Source: Motilimonas eburnea (GTDB lineage Bacteria > Pseudomonadota > Gammaproteobacteria > Enterobacterales > CBDFNC01). Taken from it: DNA of 38,333 nucleotides. Positions 26,794-35,636 of this stretch are shown in pieces (position 1 is the first letter of the stretch; every line of letters begins with the position of its first letter). The translations under genes and the position numbers were made by a program. Below the pieces are notes generated by a model. That model worked only from the letters and a program-made list of their open reading frames with translations, had not been told where the DNA came from and did not search any database. The stretch covers positions 1 through 38,333 of the forward strand of contig NZ_JAIMJB010000029.1 of NCBI RefSeq assembly GCF_021295345.1. Reading direction: 5' to 3'.

Positions 26794-27660
26794 ATGCTTA
26801 AACGACACACAGCCCTGCTGCTAGTTTTAATATCAGGGCTCACTTCATTAATCGCCACACCAAGCTTTGCCCTCACCTTAGGCATAGAGCCTAGCGTGTT
26901 GGAAAAATATCGACTTTTTTTAGCTGACCGAGACCCGCTCACCATTGATGATTATTCAGGCCAATATAGTCATCGCGGCGTGGCTGAGGTGATCCTCATT
27001 CAAAAAGCACTCAAGTTAGGTGGACTGGATGAAAAAATTGAATTCAAGATCGGCCCAAACTATGCGCGCCTGCTAAAACAGCTGCAAACCGGTGATCTTG
27101 ACGTCTTAGCCAACAGTGCTTGGTTAAGTAATCTGGAGAACAACATCGGTGACTTCTATGTTAGTGATGCCGTCATACGTGATGGCCAATTCGAAGCCGG
27201 CCTGTATACCTTAAGTACCCGTGATGACTTACAGTCGGTACGCTCATTGGCCCAAATTCGTACCTTGTCTGCCGTTTCAAATAAGCACTGGCACAGCGAC
27301 TGGCAAACCCTATCGGCACTCAAGCTGGTCAAGCTCTACAACGTCGCAAAGTGGTCATCCATGCTCGATATGGTGAGAGTACAACGTGCGGATTTTTTAT
27401 TGGCGCCCTTTCAGGTGACACCCGATCTTAGCTTTACCAACCAAGATGACGTATTTGTGCCCATCGCAGGCATCAAACTGGGGTTAAGAGGGAGTCGGCA
27501 TTTTGTGGTGAGTCGCCATATCCCTCGTGCCGATAGCTTCTATCTCATGCTACAAAAGGGAGTTAAGCAACTGCATGAACAAGGCGAGTTTGACAAAGCT
27601 TACCGAGAGTCGGGGTTTTACAACCCCCAAGTAGCGAGCTGGACCAAAATATCGCCCTAA
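26794..27660 (+). CDS. Orphan periplasmic solute-binding-like protein
   Basis: A 288-residue exported protein. A signal peptide of about 26 residues ends in PSFA. The mature chain resembles type II periplasmic binding proteins of the SBP_bac_3 class (LLKQLQTGDLDVLANSAWL, SVRSLAQIRTLSAVSNKHWH, and a late LQKGVKQLHEQGEFDKAYRESGF). No transporter genes adjoin it. Its ligand and role are unknown; it could serve as a sensor component. It has little visible sequence in common with the other orphan at 20570-21358. No strong ribosome site is seen before the ATG. Confidence 0.68.
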   Translation: MLKRHTALLLVLISGLTSLIATPSFALTLGIEPSVLEKYRLFLADRDPLTIDDYSGQYSHRGVAEVILIQKALKLGGLDEKIEFKIGPNYARLLKQLQTGDLDVLANSAWLSNLENNIGDFYVSDAVIRDGQFEAGLYTLSTRDDLQSVRSLAQIRTLSAVSNKHWHSDWQTLSALKLVKLYNVAKWSSMLDMVRVQRADFLLAPFQVTPDLSFTNQDDVFVPIAGIKLGLRGSRHFVVSRHIPRADSFYLMLQKGVKQLHEQGEFDKAYRESGFYNPQVASWTKISP

Positions 27661-27696
27661 CCCGCTTACAGTGAACAATGAAAAACAGTTACCTGA

Positions 27697-28614
<918 letters not shown>

Positions 28615-28641
28615 CTAAATTGTACTGGGTCGCGCACTAGG

Positions 28642-28680
28642 CCTTGCCTTAGTCAAGGAGACCTAGTCAAGGTGACCTAA
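28642..28680 (-). repeat. 14-bp tandem repeat and small hairpin in the metF leader
   Basis: CTTAGTCAAGGAGA (28648-28661) is followed directly by CCTAGTCAAGGTGA (28662-28675) and then CCTAA, so two imperfect 14-bp units with the start of a third. CCTTG (28642-28646) can also pair with CAAGG (28654-28658). It lies inside the predicted metF 5' untranslated region. The role is unknown. Confidence 0.5.
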
Positions 28681-28698
28681 CCAACAGGCTTAGACATT

Positions 28699-28722
28699 AG
28701 CCGTTTAGCCGTCTGAATGGCT
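28699..28722. promoter_or_regulatory. MetJ operator of metF (tandem met boxes)
   Basis: Three consecutive 8-bp units fit the met box AGACGTCT: AGCCGTTT (28699-28706, 6/8), AGCCGTCT (28707-28714, 7/8) and GAATGGCT (28715-28722, 4/8). They cover the predicted start of metF transcription, just downstream of its -10 box, so SAM-loaded MetJ would block initiation. Confidence 0.72.
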
Positions 28723-28723
28723 T

Positions 28724-28751
28724 AATTTAATGAATTATGAATTTATGTCAA
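28724..28751 (-). promoter_or_regulatory. metF promoter
   Basis: On the minus strand a consensus TTGACA (28746-28751) is 16 bp from TAAATT (28724-28729). Transcription would begin near 28717, within the MetJ boxes. Confidence 0.65.
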
Positions 28752-28856
28752 CAACTTTGACTAAACTTGAATTATATTAATATTCATGGTGAAGCGAGCT
28801 CATAATAAAGCACCGCCACACCGTGACACGCTCATCCCAATCCCTATCATGGGGTT

Positions 28857-28865
28857 TGTTATACT
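28857..28865 (+). promoter_or_regulatory. Extended -10 element before the GNAT-nitrilase gene
   Basis: TGT directly followed by TATACT (28860-28865) fits an extended -10 promoter. No good -35 is present 17 bp upstream. It is 37 bp before the ATG at 28903. Confidence 0.45.
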
Positions 28866-28902
28866 GACTGAGTTTGATGCATCAACAACAGGAAATACCT
28901 AA

Positions 28903-30426
28903 ATGGACCACAACAGCACTAAGCTTTCATTGCGCACCATCGAAGCCAATGATTATGTTCAACTTGCCGAATTAATGGACCTTGTGTTCCCAGACGTTGG
29001 CGGTGCTTGGCCAAGAACCACCATTATGGACCTGATCACCCAGTTTCCTGATGGCCAAATCTGCATTGTCGACGGCAACAAAATCGTCGCCGCCGCCCTG
29101 ACCATCAAAGTCAGCTATAACCGCTATTCACTGCCCCATACCTATTACGATATCGTTAATCAAAATGACGTGATTCAAAATAACCCCAGTGGCGATGCCA
29201 TGTATGGCCTAGATGTTTTTGTTCACCCTGATTATCGTGGTTTGCGGCTGGGTCGCCGATTGTACGATGCGCGTAAAGAGTTGTGCCGTAATCATAATTT
29301 TAAAGCGATTCTCGCAGGTGGGCGGATCCCAAATTATCACAAACACGCCGCTGAACTCAGTGTACCTGAGTACATAGATCAGGTTAAACGTCGCCAGTTA
29401 CACGACCCGATTCTTTCATTTCAACTGGCCAATGACTTTGACGTCAAACGCTTAATGCGCAATTACCTACCTGAAGACGATGCCTCCAAAGGCTATGCCA
29501 CCTTGCTAGAGTGGGATAACTTCTTCTATGAGGAAGACATCAATTCGGTTCATGACATTGAAAAAACCTTGGTTCGTATCGGCGTGATCCAATGGCAAAT
29601 GCGCACCATGAATGATCTGGATGACTTAATGGATCAGGCCGAGTATTTCGTGACCTCACTGTCCAATTACAAAGCCGACTTCGCCTTGTTTCCCGAATTC
29701 TTCAATGCCCCCTTAATGGGACTGCAACAAGATCAAAACTCAGTGGAGGCCATCCGCTTTTTAGCCAGCTTTAGTGAAGCCATTAAGAATCGTTTTTCGC
29801 AAATGGCGGTCACTTACAATATCAACATCATCGCCGGCAGCGTGCCTGTGATAGAGGGCGACAAACTTTATAACGTGTCCTATCTACTACACCGTGATGG
29901 TCAAATTAACGAGCAACAAAAAATCCATATCACCCCCCATGAAGAAAAAGACTGGGTTATCGATGGCGGCAAATCGGTTAAGGTTTTTGATACAGATGCA
30001 GGCAAGGTGGGGATTTTAATTTGTTACGACAGTGAATTCCCTGAATTAGGCCGTATGCTGGCCGAACAAGGCGTTCAAATTATCTTTGTTCCGTTTTGGA
30101 CCGACACCAAAAACGGCTACCAGCGCGTGCGAATTTGTTCACAAGCCCGTGCCATCGAAAACGAATGCTATGTGGCCATTGGTGGCAGTGTGGGTAACTT
30201 ACCCCGAGTCGATAACGTCGATATCCAATATGCACAATCGGCGGTATTTTCGCCATCGGATATCTATTTTCCCCATGACGCCACCTTAACCGAAGCCAGC
30301 GCCAATACGGAAATGATCATCTTTGCCGATGTCGATTTAACGAAACTCAAACTACTGAACACCGAAGGCTCTGTGACCAACCTTAAACACCGCCGTCCGG
30401 ATATTTACGGCACGTTTATCAAATAA
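28903..30426 (+). CDS. Bifunctional GNAT acetyltransferase / nitrilase-superfamily amidohydrolase
   Basis: A 507-residue fusion. Residues about 8-200 are a GNAT domain with the acetyl-CoA loop HPDYRGLRLGRRL (108-120). Residues about 222-507 are a carbon-nitrogen hydrolase with the catalytic triad E265 (LFPEFF), K340 (QQKIHITPHEE) and C374 (LICYDSEFPE). The hydrolase half resembles omega-amidase/Nit-type enzymes; neither substrate is known. This fusion is a recurring family in gammaproteobacteria and other groups. It is divergent from metF, but the MetJ boxes lie 180 bp upstream at the metF promoter, so co-regulation is uncertain. ACAGGAAA precedes the ATG. Confidence 0.9.
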   Translation: MDHNSTKLSLRTIEANDYVQLAELMDLVFPDVGGAWPRTTIMDLITQFPDGQICIVDGNKIVAAALTIKVSYNRYSLPHTYYDIVNQNDVIQNNPSGDAMYGLDVFVHPDYRGLRLGRRLYDARKELCRNHNFKAILAGGRIPNYHKHAAELSVPEYIDQVKRRQLHDPILSFQLANDFDVKRLMRNYLPEDDASKGYATLLEWDNFFYEEDINSVHDIEKTLVRIGVIQWQMRTMNDLDDLMDQAEYFVTSLSNYKADFALFPEFFNAPLMGLQQDQNSVEAIRFLASFSEAIKNRFSQMAVTYNINIIAGSVPVIEGDKLYNVSYLLHRDGQINEQQKIHITPHEEKDWVIDGGKSVKVFDTDAGKVGILICYDSEFPELGRMLAEQGVQIIFVPFWTDTKNGYQRVRICSQARAIENECYVAIGGSVGNLPRVDNVDIQYAQSAVFSPSDIYFPHDATLTEASANTEMIIFADVDLTKLKLLNTEGSVTNLKHRRPDIYGTFIK

Positions 30427-30436
30427 TGCCCACCTT

Positions 30437-30468
30437 CGCTAGCTAAGACTAAACCGCTTTAGCTAGCG
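30437..30468. terminator. Inverted repeat at the 3' ends of convergent genes
   Basis: CGCTAGCTAA (30437-30446) and TTAGCTAGCG (30459-30468) are perfect 10-bp arms with a 12-nt loop. The right arm lies inside the last codons of the convergent EamA gene. A bidirectional terminator is likely, although no T-run follows. Confidence 0.5.
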
Positions 30469-31357
30469 CTCTTGGTTTCATTCGCCACAATGGCTTGATG
30501 CGCCTTGCCATCAGGTTGCCAGCAATCACCAAGCTCAACCCTATACTGGAATACACAGTCCAGTGATAAGACTCAAACACACTCGACACCACCAGCGCGA
30601 CGATGGGCGTGATCAGCAAGACATAAGACGCACTGTTTGCACCGATACGATCAACCAATATCAAATACAAGGTAAACCCCATTACCGTGGCAGGTATCGC
30701 CAGATACACCAAGCTGCCTAGGTATTGGGTACTCAAATCGATGGTAAACGGCAAGCCGCGTAAATAGATAATTAACAGCAAGGCCAAGCAGCCATAAACC
30801 ATGCCATAACTGGTTGCTGTATAAGGTTTAATGTTATCGCGGGTATTGCGAATGCTGATCATATTACCGATAGAAAAACACCAAGTGCCCATTAACGCAT
30901 ATACTAGCCCGAGTAACACATCCATCGACCAATCCGTCGCCATGAGATCCGCACCAAACAGTAGCCCGATGCCCGATAGCCCCACTATCACCCCTAACCA
31001 AAAGTTCGCCGTGGTTGGAGTTTTAAAAAATAACCGGCCATGCAGGGCATTAAAAATCGGCGCCGTTGCCATCACCACCGCGGTTAAGCCACTGGCGATA
31101 TAATGGGTCGCACTGTAAAAGGCCAAGAAGTTACAACAAAACAAGCACAACCCCTGCAGGGCAAAAAACTTGTGCTGACTCAGCTTGGTTTGCTGCAATT
31201 GGTTAAACACTTTGCCAAAAATAAACATCAGCAGCGCCGCCAGTGCAAAGCGATAAAAAATCGACACCTCGGTCGCCACACTGCCCCCTTGCCATTTAAT
31301 GGCAATCCAGGAAAAGCCCCATAACCCTATCATTAACACATAAATAAACGCCGACAT
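30449..31357 (-). CDS. EamA/DMT-family transporter
   Basis: A 302-residue inner-membrane protein with about ten hydrophobic segments in two EamA repeats (first repeat opening FIYVLMIGLWGFSWIAIKW; second beginning near MDVLLGLVYALMGTWCFSIG). Such drug/metabolite transporters usually export amino acids, metabolites or toxic compounds; the substrate is unknown. I choose ATG 31357, preceded by a strong GGAAGGA site at good spacing. A start 12 codons upstream adds a polar tail unusual for the family. It is divergent from an AraC-type gene that probably controls it. Confidence 0.87.
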   Translation of the reverse strand: MSAFIYVLMIGLWGFSWIAIKWQGGSVATEVSIFYRFALAALLMFIFGKVFNQLQQTKLSQHKFFALQGLCLFCCNFLAFYSATHYIASGLTAVVMATAPIFNALHGRLFFKTPTTANFWLGVIVGLSGIGLLFGADLMATDWSMDVLLGLVYALMGTWCFSIGNMISIRNTRDNIKPYTATSYGMVYGCLALLLIIYLRGLPFTIDLSTQYLGSLVYLAIPATVMGFTLYLILVDRIGANSASYVLLITPIVALVVSSVFESYHWTVYSSIGLSLVIAGNLMARRIKPLWRMKPRALAKAV

Positions 31358-31465
31358 CTTCGTCCTTCCGACATCAATCAATACCCAGTTCACTCATGTT
31401 GTCAGAGTTAGCGAGCAAAAAATCACTTTTTAACACGATCTTGCGGTTTTAATTGACGCCTGCAA

Positions 31466-31494
31466 TTGAGCCAATCGCTCGATGCCATTATGAT
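31466..31494 (+). promoter_or_regulatory. Putative promoter of the AraC-type gene
   Basis: TTGAGC (31466-31471) and TATGAT (31489-31494) are spaced by 17 bp. Transcription would start near 31501, which is the position of the first ATG. This implies either a leaderless transcript or use of ATG 31522. Confidence 0.4.
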
Positions 31495-31500
31495 TTTGCT

Positions 31501-32367
31501 ATGGATAAAAATGCCAAATACATGAACTTCTTCCAATCATCTAAGGTGTGCTTGCGCCAGCAAGGGATCACACCCAAATTGGCATGGGCGCAATATGGCA
31601 ATGCGTTTGATCGCTTGTATTATCAAAACGATGAGTTTCATACCTTAAGTTTGTATATAGCCGGCGGCGAACAAACCGAACGCCTGGATATAAGAGCCGA
31701 ACGCGGTGGGCCGGGTAAGTTTTGCCTAATGCCCCAAGGCAGTGAGAGCCGCTGGCAATTAGGCGAGCCGCAGCAGTTTATGCATTTGTACTTTAGTGAT
31801 GATCACCTAAAGCAGCTGGCGTTAAAAGTGTTTGATATCGACCCAAGACAACTGGCGTTGCCCGACCTGACCTTTTTCAGCCATGGCGCCCTTGAGGCCA
31901 TCTACCGCCAGCAAATCCAACAAATTGATTGGTCGATGCCCGAGAGCCACCTTGCCATGGCCCAGCTTAGCGACACCATTTTAGTTAACTTGTTACAAAG
32001 CTCAGGCCTAACCAAGTCCATCGCCATCGTCAAAGGCGGCTTAGCGCCCAAGGTCGCCAAACAAGTGCAAGACTTTATGCAGGCCAACTACCACAGACAA
32101 ATCTACCTGCACGAATTGGCCGAGCTGGCCCAGCTCAGTGAATACCATTTTACCCGCATGTTTAAGGCGCACTTTGCACGCACGCCGCAAGAATACTTAA
32201 TGCAACTGCGCATCGAGCAGGTCAAGCATTTGCTCACCGGCCCAATGAAACTCGCCGATATCGCCCTCGCCTGCGGCTTTGCCAACCAAAGTCATATGGG
32301 CCGTTATTTTAAACATCTAGTGGGTATGACACCCAGCGCGTATCAGAAATGTTTGGGGGTGAGGTGA
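31501..32367 (+). CDS. AraC-family transcriptional regulator
   Basis: The N-terminal cupin-like region (about residues 20-130) is followed by a clear C-terminal AraC double HTH in the last 100 residues (IYLHELAELAQLSEYHFTRMFK, then KLADIALACGFANQSHMGRYF, ending GMTPSAYQK). I prefer ATG 31501 (288 aa) over a TTG 16 codons upstream, because the sequence before it looks like promoter DNA. ATG 31522 is also possible. No good ribosome site precedes any of them. It is divergent from the EamA transporter gene, which is its probable target. Confidence 0.87.
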   Translation: MDKNAKYMNFFQSSKVCLRQQGITPKLAWAQYGNAFDRLYYQNDEFHTLSLYIAGGEQTERLDIRAERGGPGKFCLMPQGSESRWQLGEPQQFMHLYFSDDHLKQLALKVFDIDPRQLALPDLTFFSHGALEAIYRQQIQQIDWSMPESHLAMAQLSDTILVNLLQSSGLTKSIAIVKGGLAPKVAKQVQDFMQANYHRQIYLHELAELAQLSEYHFTRMFKAHFARTPQEYLMQLRIEQVKHLLTGPMKLADIALACGFANQSHMGRYFKHLVGMTPSAYQKCLGVR

Positions 32368-32637
32368 TTTACTAATAACAACCGGGATAAAGCGTGGAAA
32401 TCGTAATCATACACCTAAATATTCATTCGAGGTCACTTCATGGCCGTCCCCTATAAACGAGCAGCCTATTAACAACAAGGTTAATTGTGAGTTAATGGAA
32501 TATTTCTGGGGTTCTAGATAATCTCTTTTCCCGATATGCTTTCAGCACTTTCAAGCTTTTTCTCATACCTCTAAAGAAGGCATCTGAGAGTCACGCTTCC
32601 CATTAAGAATGCAGAAGAACTAAATAGGATTTATTAG

Positions 32638-33108
32638 ATGGAAGTCATATTTGACACTCGTGTAGACGGTTATGGTTTTTTTGTTCAAACCGTAATCCAG
32701 ATATTTTTAACGTTACTGATATCGGGTTTCTTGTTCAAATTAATAATAAAAAAATTTGACTGCATTACTCTATTCATTGCTTGTGGAGCTAGTCTTATAG
32801 CCGTTTATTTAGTGCTCTTTACATACTACGCAGGCAAGACCAAATTGTCGTATATGGCAATGTTGGATGAGGGGACCTATATGTCAATTTGTGGTGAGTT
32901 AACAGACTTCAATCGAACGAAAAGCATTGGAGGGGTAGAAACATTTAACATTGCCACAGTTGACTTTGAGTTAGCAAGCACAGTTGGGACTTTGAATTCA
33001 AAATACAACGGACGAAGTGATCTTATCGAAGGGGGGAAGTATCTTATTAAATACACGAGTCAAAATAGTAAATTAGTCATTTACATGGCAAAAGTAGTCG
33101 AGTGCTGA
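32638..33108 (+). CDS. Hypothetical membrane protein, AT-rich
   Basis: A 156-residue protein I do not recognise. Two hydrophobic segments (about 14-36 and 42-65) suggest a hairpin in the inner membrane. The remaining part (about 75-156) is a beta-rich soluble domain (YMSICGELTDFNRTKS, then GGKYLIKYTSQNSKLVIYM). Codon use is markedly more AT-rich than in the neighbours, suggesting horizontal acquisition. AGGAT precedes ATG 32638. It stands alone on the plus strand between the AraC gene and the 3' end of metL. The 270 bp upstream shows no other gene. Confidence 0.68.
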   Translation: MEVIFDTRVDGYGFFVQTVIQIFLTLLISGFLFKLIIKKFDCITLFIACGASLIAVYLVLFTYYAGKTKLSYMAMLDEGTYMSICGELTDFNRTKSIGGVETFNIATVDFELASTVGTLNSKYNGRSDLIEGGKYLIKYTSQNSKLVIYMAKVVEC

Positions 33109-33165
33109 TAACAAGAATGGGGGGTTACCAAACCAGCAAAACGTCATTACATGATTGATAAATAA

Positions 33166-33190
33166 CAAAAAAACCACCCGAAGGTGGCTT
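33166..33190 (-). terminator. Rho-independent terminator of metBL
   Basis: On the minus strand AAGCCACC, a TTCG tetraloop and GGTGGTTT form the stem, followed by a T-run. It is about 24 nt past the metL stop. Confidence 0.9.
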
Positions 33191-33213
33191 TATATATCAA
33201 CTGTATAGCTCGC

Positions 33214-35634
33214 TTACGCTAGCTTTTCACACAGGCTGATCAGGTCGGCTTGGATGGCGCCTGCGGTCACTTCACGACCGGCACCTGGGCCTTGAATAAT
33301 CAGTGGGTTGGTGCGATACCAGTTGGTTTCAATGGCAAAGATGTTGTCACATGGCAGCAAGTTTGCAAAGGCGTGGTTGTCTGGTAGTGCTTCTAGGCCA
33401 ACGGTGGCTTTGCCTTTGTTGTCAAAGCGCGCAACGTAGCGCAGTACCTTGCCTTGTTTGCTCGCTTTGGCGAGTTTTTCCGCGAGCAACTCATCTAACA
33501 ACTGCGTCTTTTGCATAAAGTCATCGGCGCTGCCTTGTTGCAATTCTTCTGGCACCAGTGATTGCAGTTCGATGTCTTTCTCTTCAATCGCTAAGCCGGA
33601 TTCACGCGCTAAGATCAATAACTTGCGCATTACATCATTACCCGATAAATCTTCGCGTGGGTCGGGCTCGGTTAAGCCTTGTTGCCATGCTTGATCCAGT
33701 AGCTCAGAAAATGGCACTGAACCATCAAACTGCTGGAATAACCAAGACAAGGTGCCCGAGAAGATACCGCTGATGCCCTGTATGGTGTCGCCCGAGCCTT
33801 GTAGCATGGCCAAGGTAGGTTGTACCGGCAAGCCTGCGCCTACGGTCGCGTTGTATAACCAATGGCAGCCGTGATCGGCGAAGCTTTGCTTCACTTCATT
33901 GTAAAAAGCGAGGTCCGCCGACCCGGCGTATTTATTCGCCGTGATCAAATGGCAATGACGCGCAGCTAACTCAGGGTAGTAACGGCTCACGCTTTCACTG
34001 GCGGTGATGTCTAACACCACGATCTCATCGTATGGGTGATGCTTAAACTTAGACAGCACTTCTTCCCAAACAAAGGGCTTAGGCTCAAAACCTTCGCTGA
34101 CTTTAGCGAGATCTAAGCCGTCGAAATCAATCTCACCGCCGAGGTGGTTAAACACGGCGCATAGGGTCAACTTTTGGTTAAAGCGCTGTTCTACTTTTTG
34201 CCTTTCAACATTGATCAGTTTTAGCCATTGGCCACCAATATTGCCGGTGCCAAATAGCACTAAACCGATGCGCTTAGGACGCTTAAATAGCGCTTCGTGT
34301 AAGGTTTTTAGTAGTGGCTCAAGCAAGATTTCTTTGGTAACAGCAACTAAAGATAACTTGCGCTCACAGGCTTGAATAAATTCTAATGGCTGAGTTGAAA
34401 GAGCACGATAGAAGCGGTAACACTGCTCGGCATTATCACTCACGCCATTACCCACTAAGCCAACCATGCTGTAGCCTGAATGCAGCTCAACGCTTTTTAG
34501 GTATTGTCGGCTGTTAGCAAAGGCTTTAGCCACTTCAAATGCGGAATCAGCCACTTCTGGGGTGTAAACCAAACGCAGTAGGTTTTTCTTTTTGTCGATA
34601 TGCTCCACCAGTGGCGCCACAAACTTGGCTCTGAGGGCTTGATGTAATTCGGCTTTTAGCTCACCAAGATCATATTCTGACTCGAGCTCTACTTCGATGA
34701 TACAGGCTTGCTCGAGGCCGGTCACAATTTTTGCCGCACCGAGTTTATGTTGGCGACGCACAATTTGGGTTGAGCCTTCGTCTGGTGCGTAACTTGAGCG
34801 CAGGCTTAGACGCTGCGAGCTTTCAATCACAGGTAGTAGGGTGCGCGCATGGAGCACTGGTGAGCCTAGACGCGAGAGTTCGGCGGCCTCATCTAATGAT
34901 AAACGCTCCATTAACTTGGCATTTTTAACCTTGCGAGGGTCAGCGCTAAACACGCCTGCGACGTCACTCCAAATGGTGGTAGAAACGGCATTGGCAATGG
35001 CGCCGGTCACGGTCGCTGAATAGTCGCTACCGTTACGGCCTAAGGTGACGGTATGGCCTTCACTGTCCGCCGCAAAGAAGCCGGTGATCACCACGCGGTG
35101 CTGCTCACGGCCAAGTAATTGCTGGGTTAATTTTTCACGCGATAGCGCAACATCAACCACGGGTTGCACACCAAATTCAGCGCTTAAATAGGTGCGCGAA
35201 TCTAACCAGCTGGCTTGCATGCCAATTTGCTGTAGGTAGGTGGCTAATAAGCGGGCAGACCAAACTTCACCAAAGCTCAGGATTTCATTGCTTTGGAAGC
35301 GGTCGAGTTTATTTTCAAGGATCAAGGCAAGGCGGGTTAAATCCTTATCTAACGCCGCTAGCGCTTCACTTTGCCATTCACCTTCGAGTAATTCGGTGAC
35401 AAGGTTACGCTGAAAATCCGATAAAGATGCAAGAGAAACCGCTGCCGCATTGTCGCCGTCTTTAGCGTACTCGGTGATTTCAATCAAGCGGTTGGTGGTC
35501 TTGCCTGCAGCAGAGACCACGATAAGATCCGTGCTGGTGGAGTACTTGTCGATAATATTCGCGACGCGACGAAAACAGTTGGGATCGGCTAAGCTGCTGC
35601 CGCCAAATTTGTGCACATGTCTTGTTTGTTTCAC
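33214..35634 (-). CDS. metL: Bifunctional aspartokinase II / homoserine dehydrogenase II, MetL
   Basis: Catalyses the first and third steps from aspartate to homoserine. The aspartokinase domain opens with KFGGSSLAD (9-17), with NGSDYSAT and SDVAGVFSADPR further on. A central regulatory/linker region (about 305-450) follows, then homoserine dehydrogenase with the NAD(P) motif GTGNIGG (462-468) and TANKYAGS. 806 residues is the bifunctional length (E. coli MetL 810). The position directly after metB favours MetL over ThrA. The start is GTG 35634, two bases past the metB stop, with GGAG inside the end of metB. Confidence 0.95.
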   Translation of the reverse strand: MKQTRHVHKFGGSSLADPNCFRRVANIIDKYSTSTDLIVVSAAGKTTNRLIEITEYAKDGDNAAAVSLASLSDFQRNLVTELLEGEWQSEALAALDKDLTRLALILENKLDRFQSNEILSFGEVWSARLLATYLQQIGMQASWLDSRTYLSAEFGVQPVVDVALSREKLTQQLLGREQHRVVITGFFAADSEGHTVTLGRNGSDYSATVTGAIANAVSTTIWSDVAGVFSADPRKVKNAKLMERLSLDEAAELSRLGSPVLHARTLLPVIESSQRLSLRSSYAPDEGSTQIVRRQHKLGAAKIVTGLEQACIIEVELESEYDLGELKAELHQALRAKFVAPLVEHIDKKKNLLRLVYTPEVADSAFEVAKAFANSRQYLKSVELHSGYSMVGLVGNGVSDNAEQCYRFYRALSTQPLEFIQACERKLSLVAVTKEILLEPLLKTLHEALFKRPKRIGLVLFGTGNIGGQWLKLINVERQKVEQRFNQKLTLCAVFNHLGGEIDFDGLDLAKVSEGFEPKPFVWEEVLSKFKHHPYDEIVVLDITASESVSRYYPELAARHCHLITANKYAGSADLAFYNEVKQSFADHGCHWLYNATVGAGLPVQPTLAMLQGSGDTIQGISGIFSGTLSWLFQQFDGSVPFSELLDQAWQQGLTEPDPREDLSGNDVMRKLLILARESGLAIEEKDIELQSLVPEELQQGSADDFMQKTQLLDELLAEKLAKASKQGKVLRYVARFDNKGKATVGLEALPDNHAFANLLPCDNIFAIETNWYRTNPLIIQGPGAGREVTAGAIQADLISLCEKLA

Positions 35635-35636
35635 CT

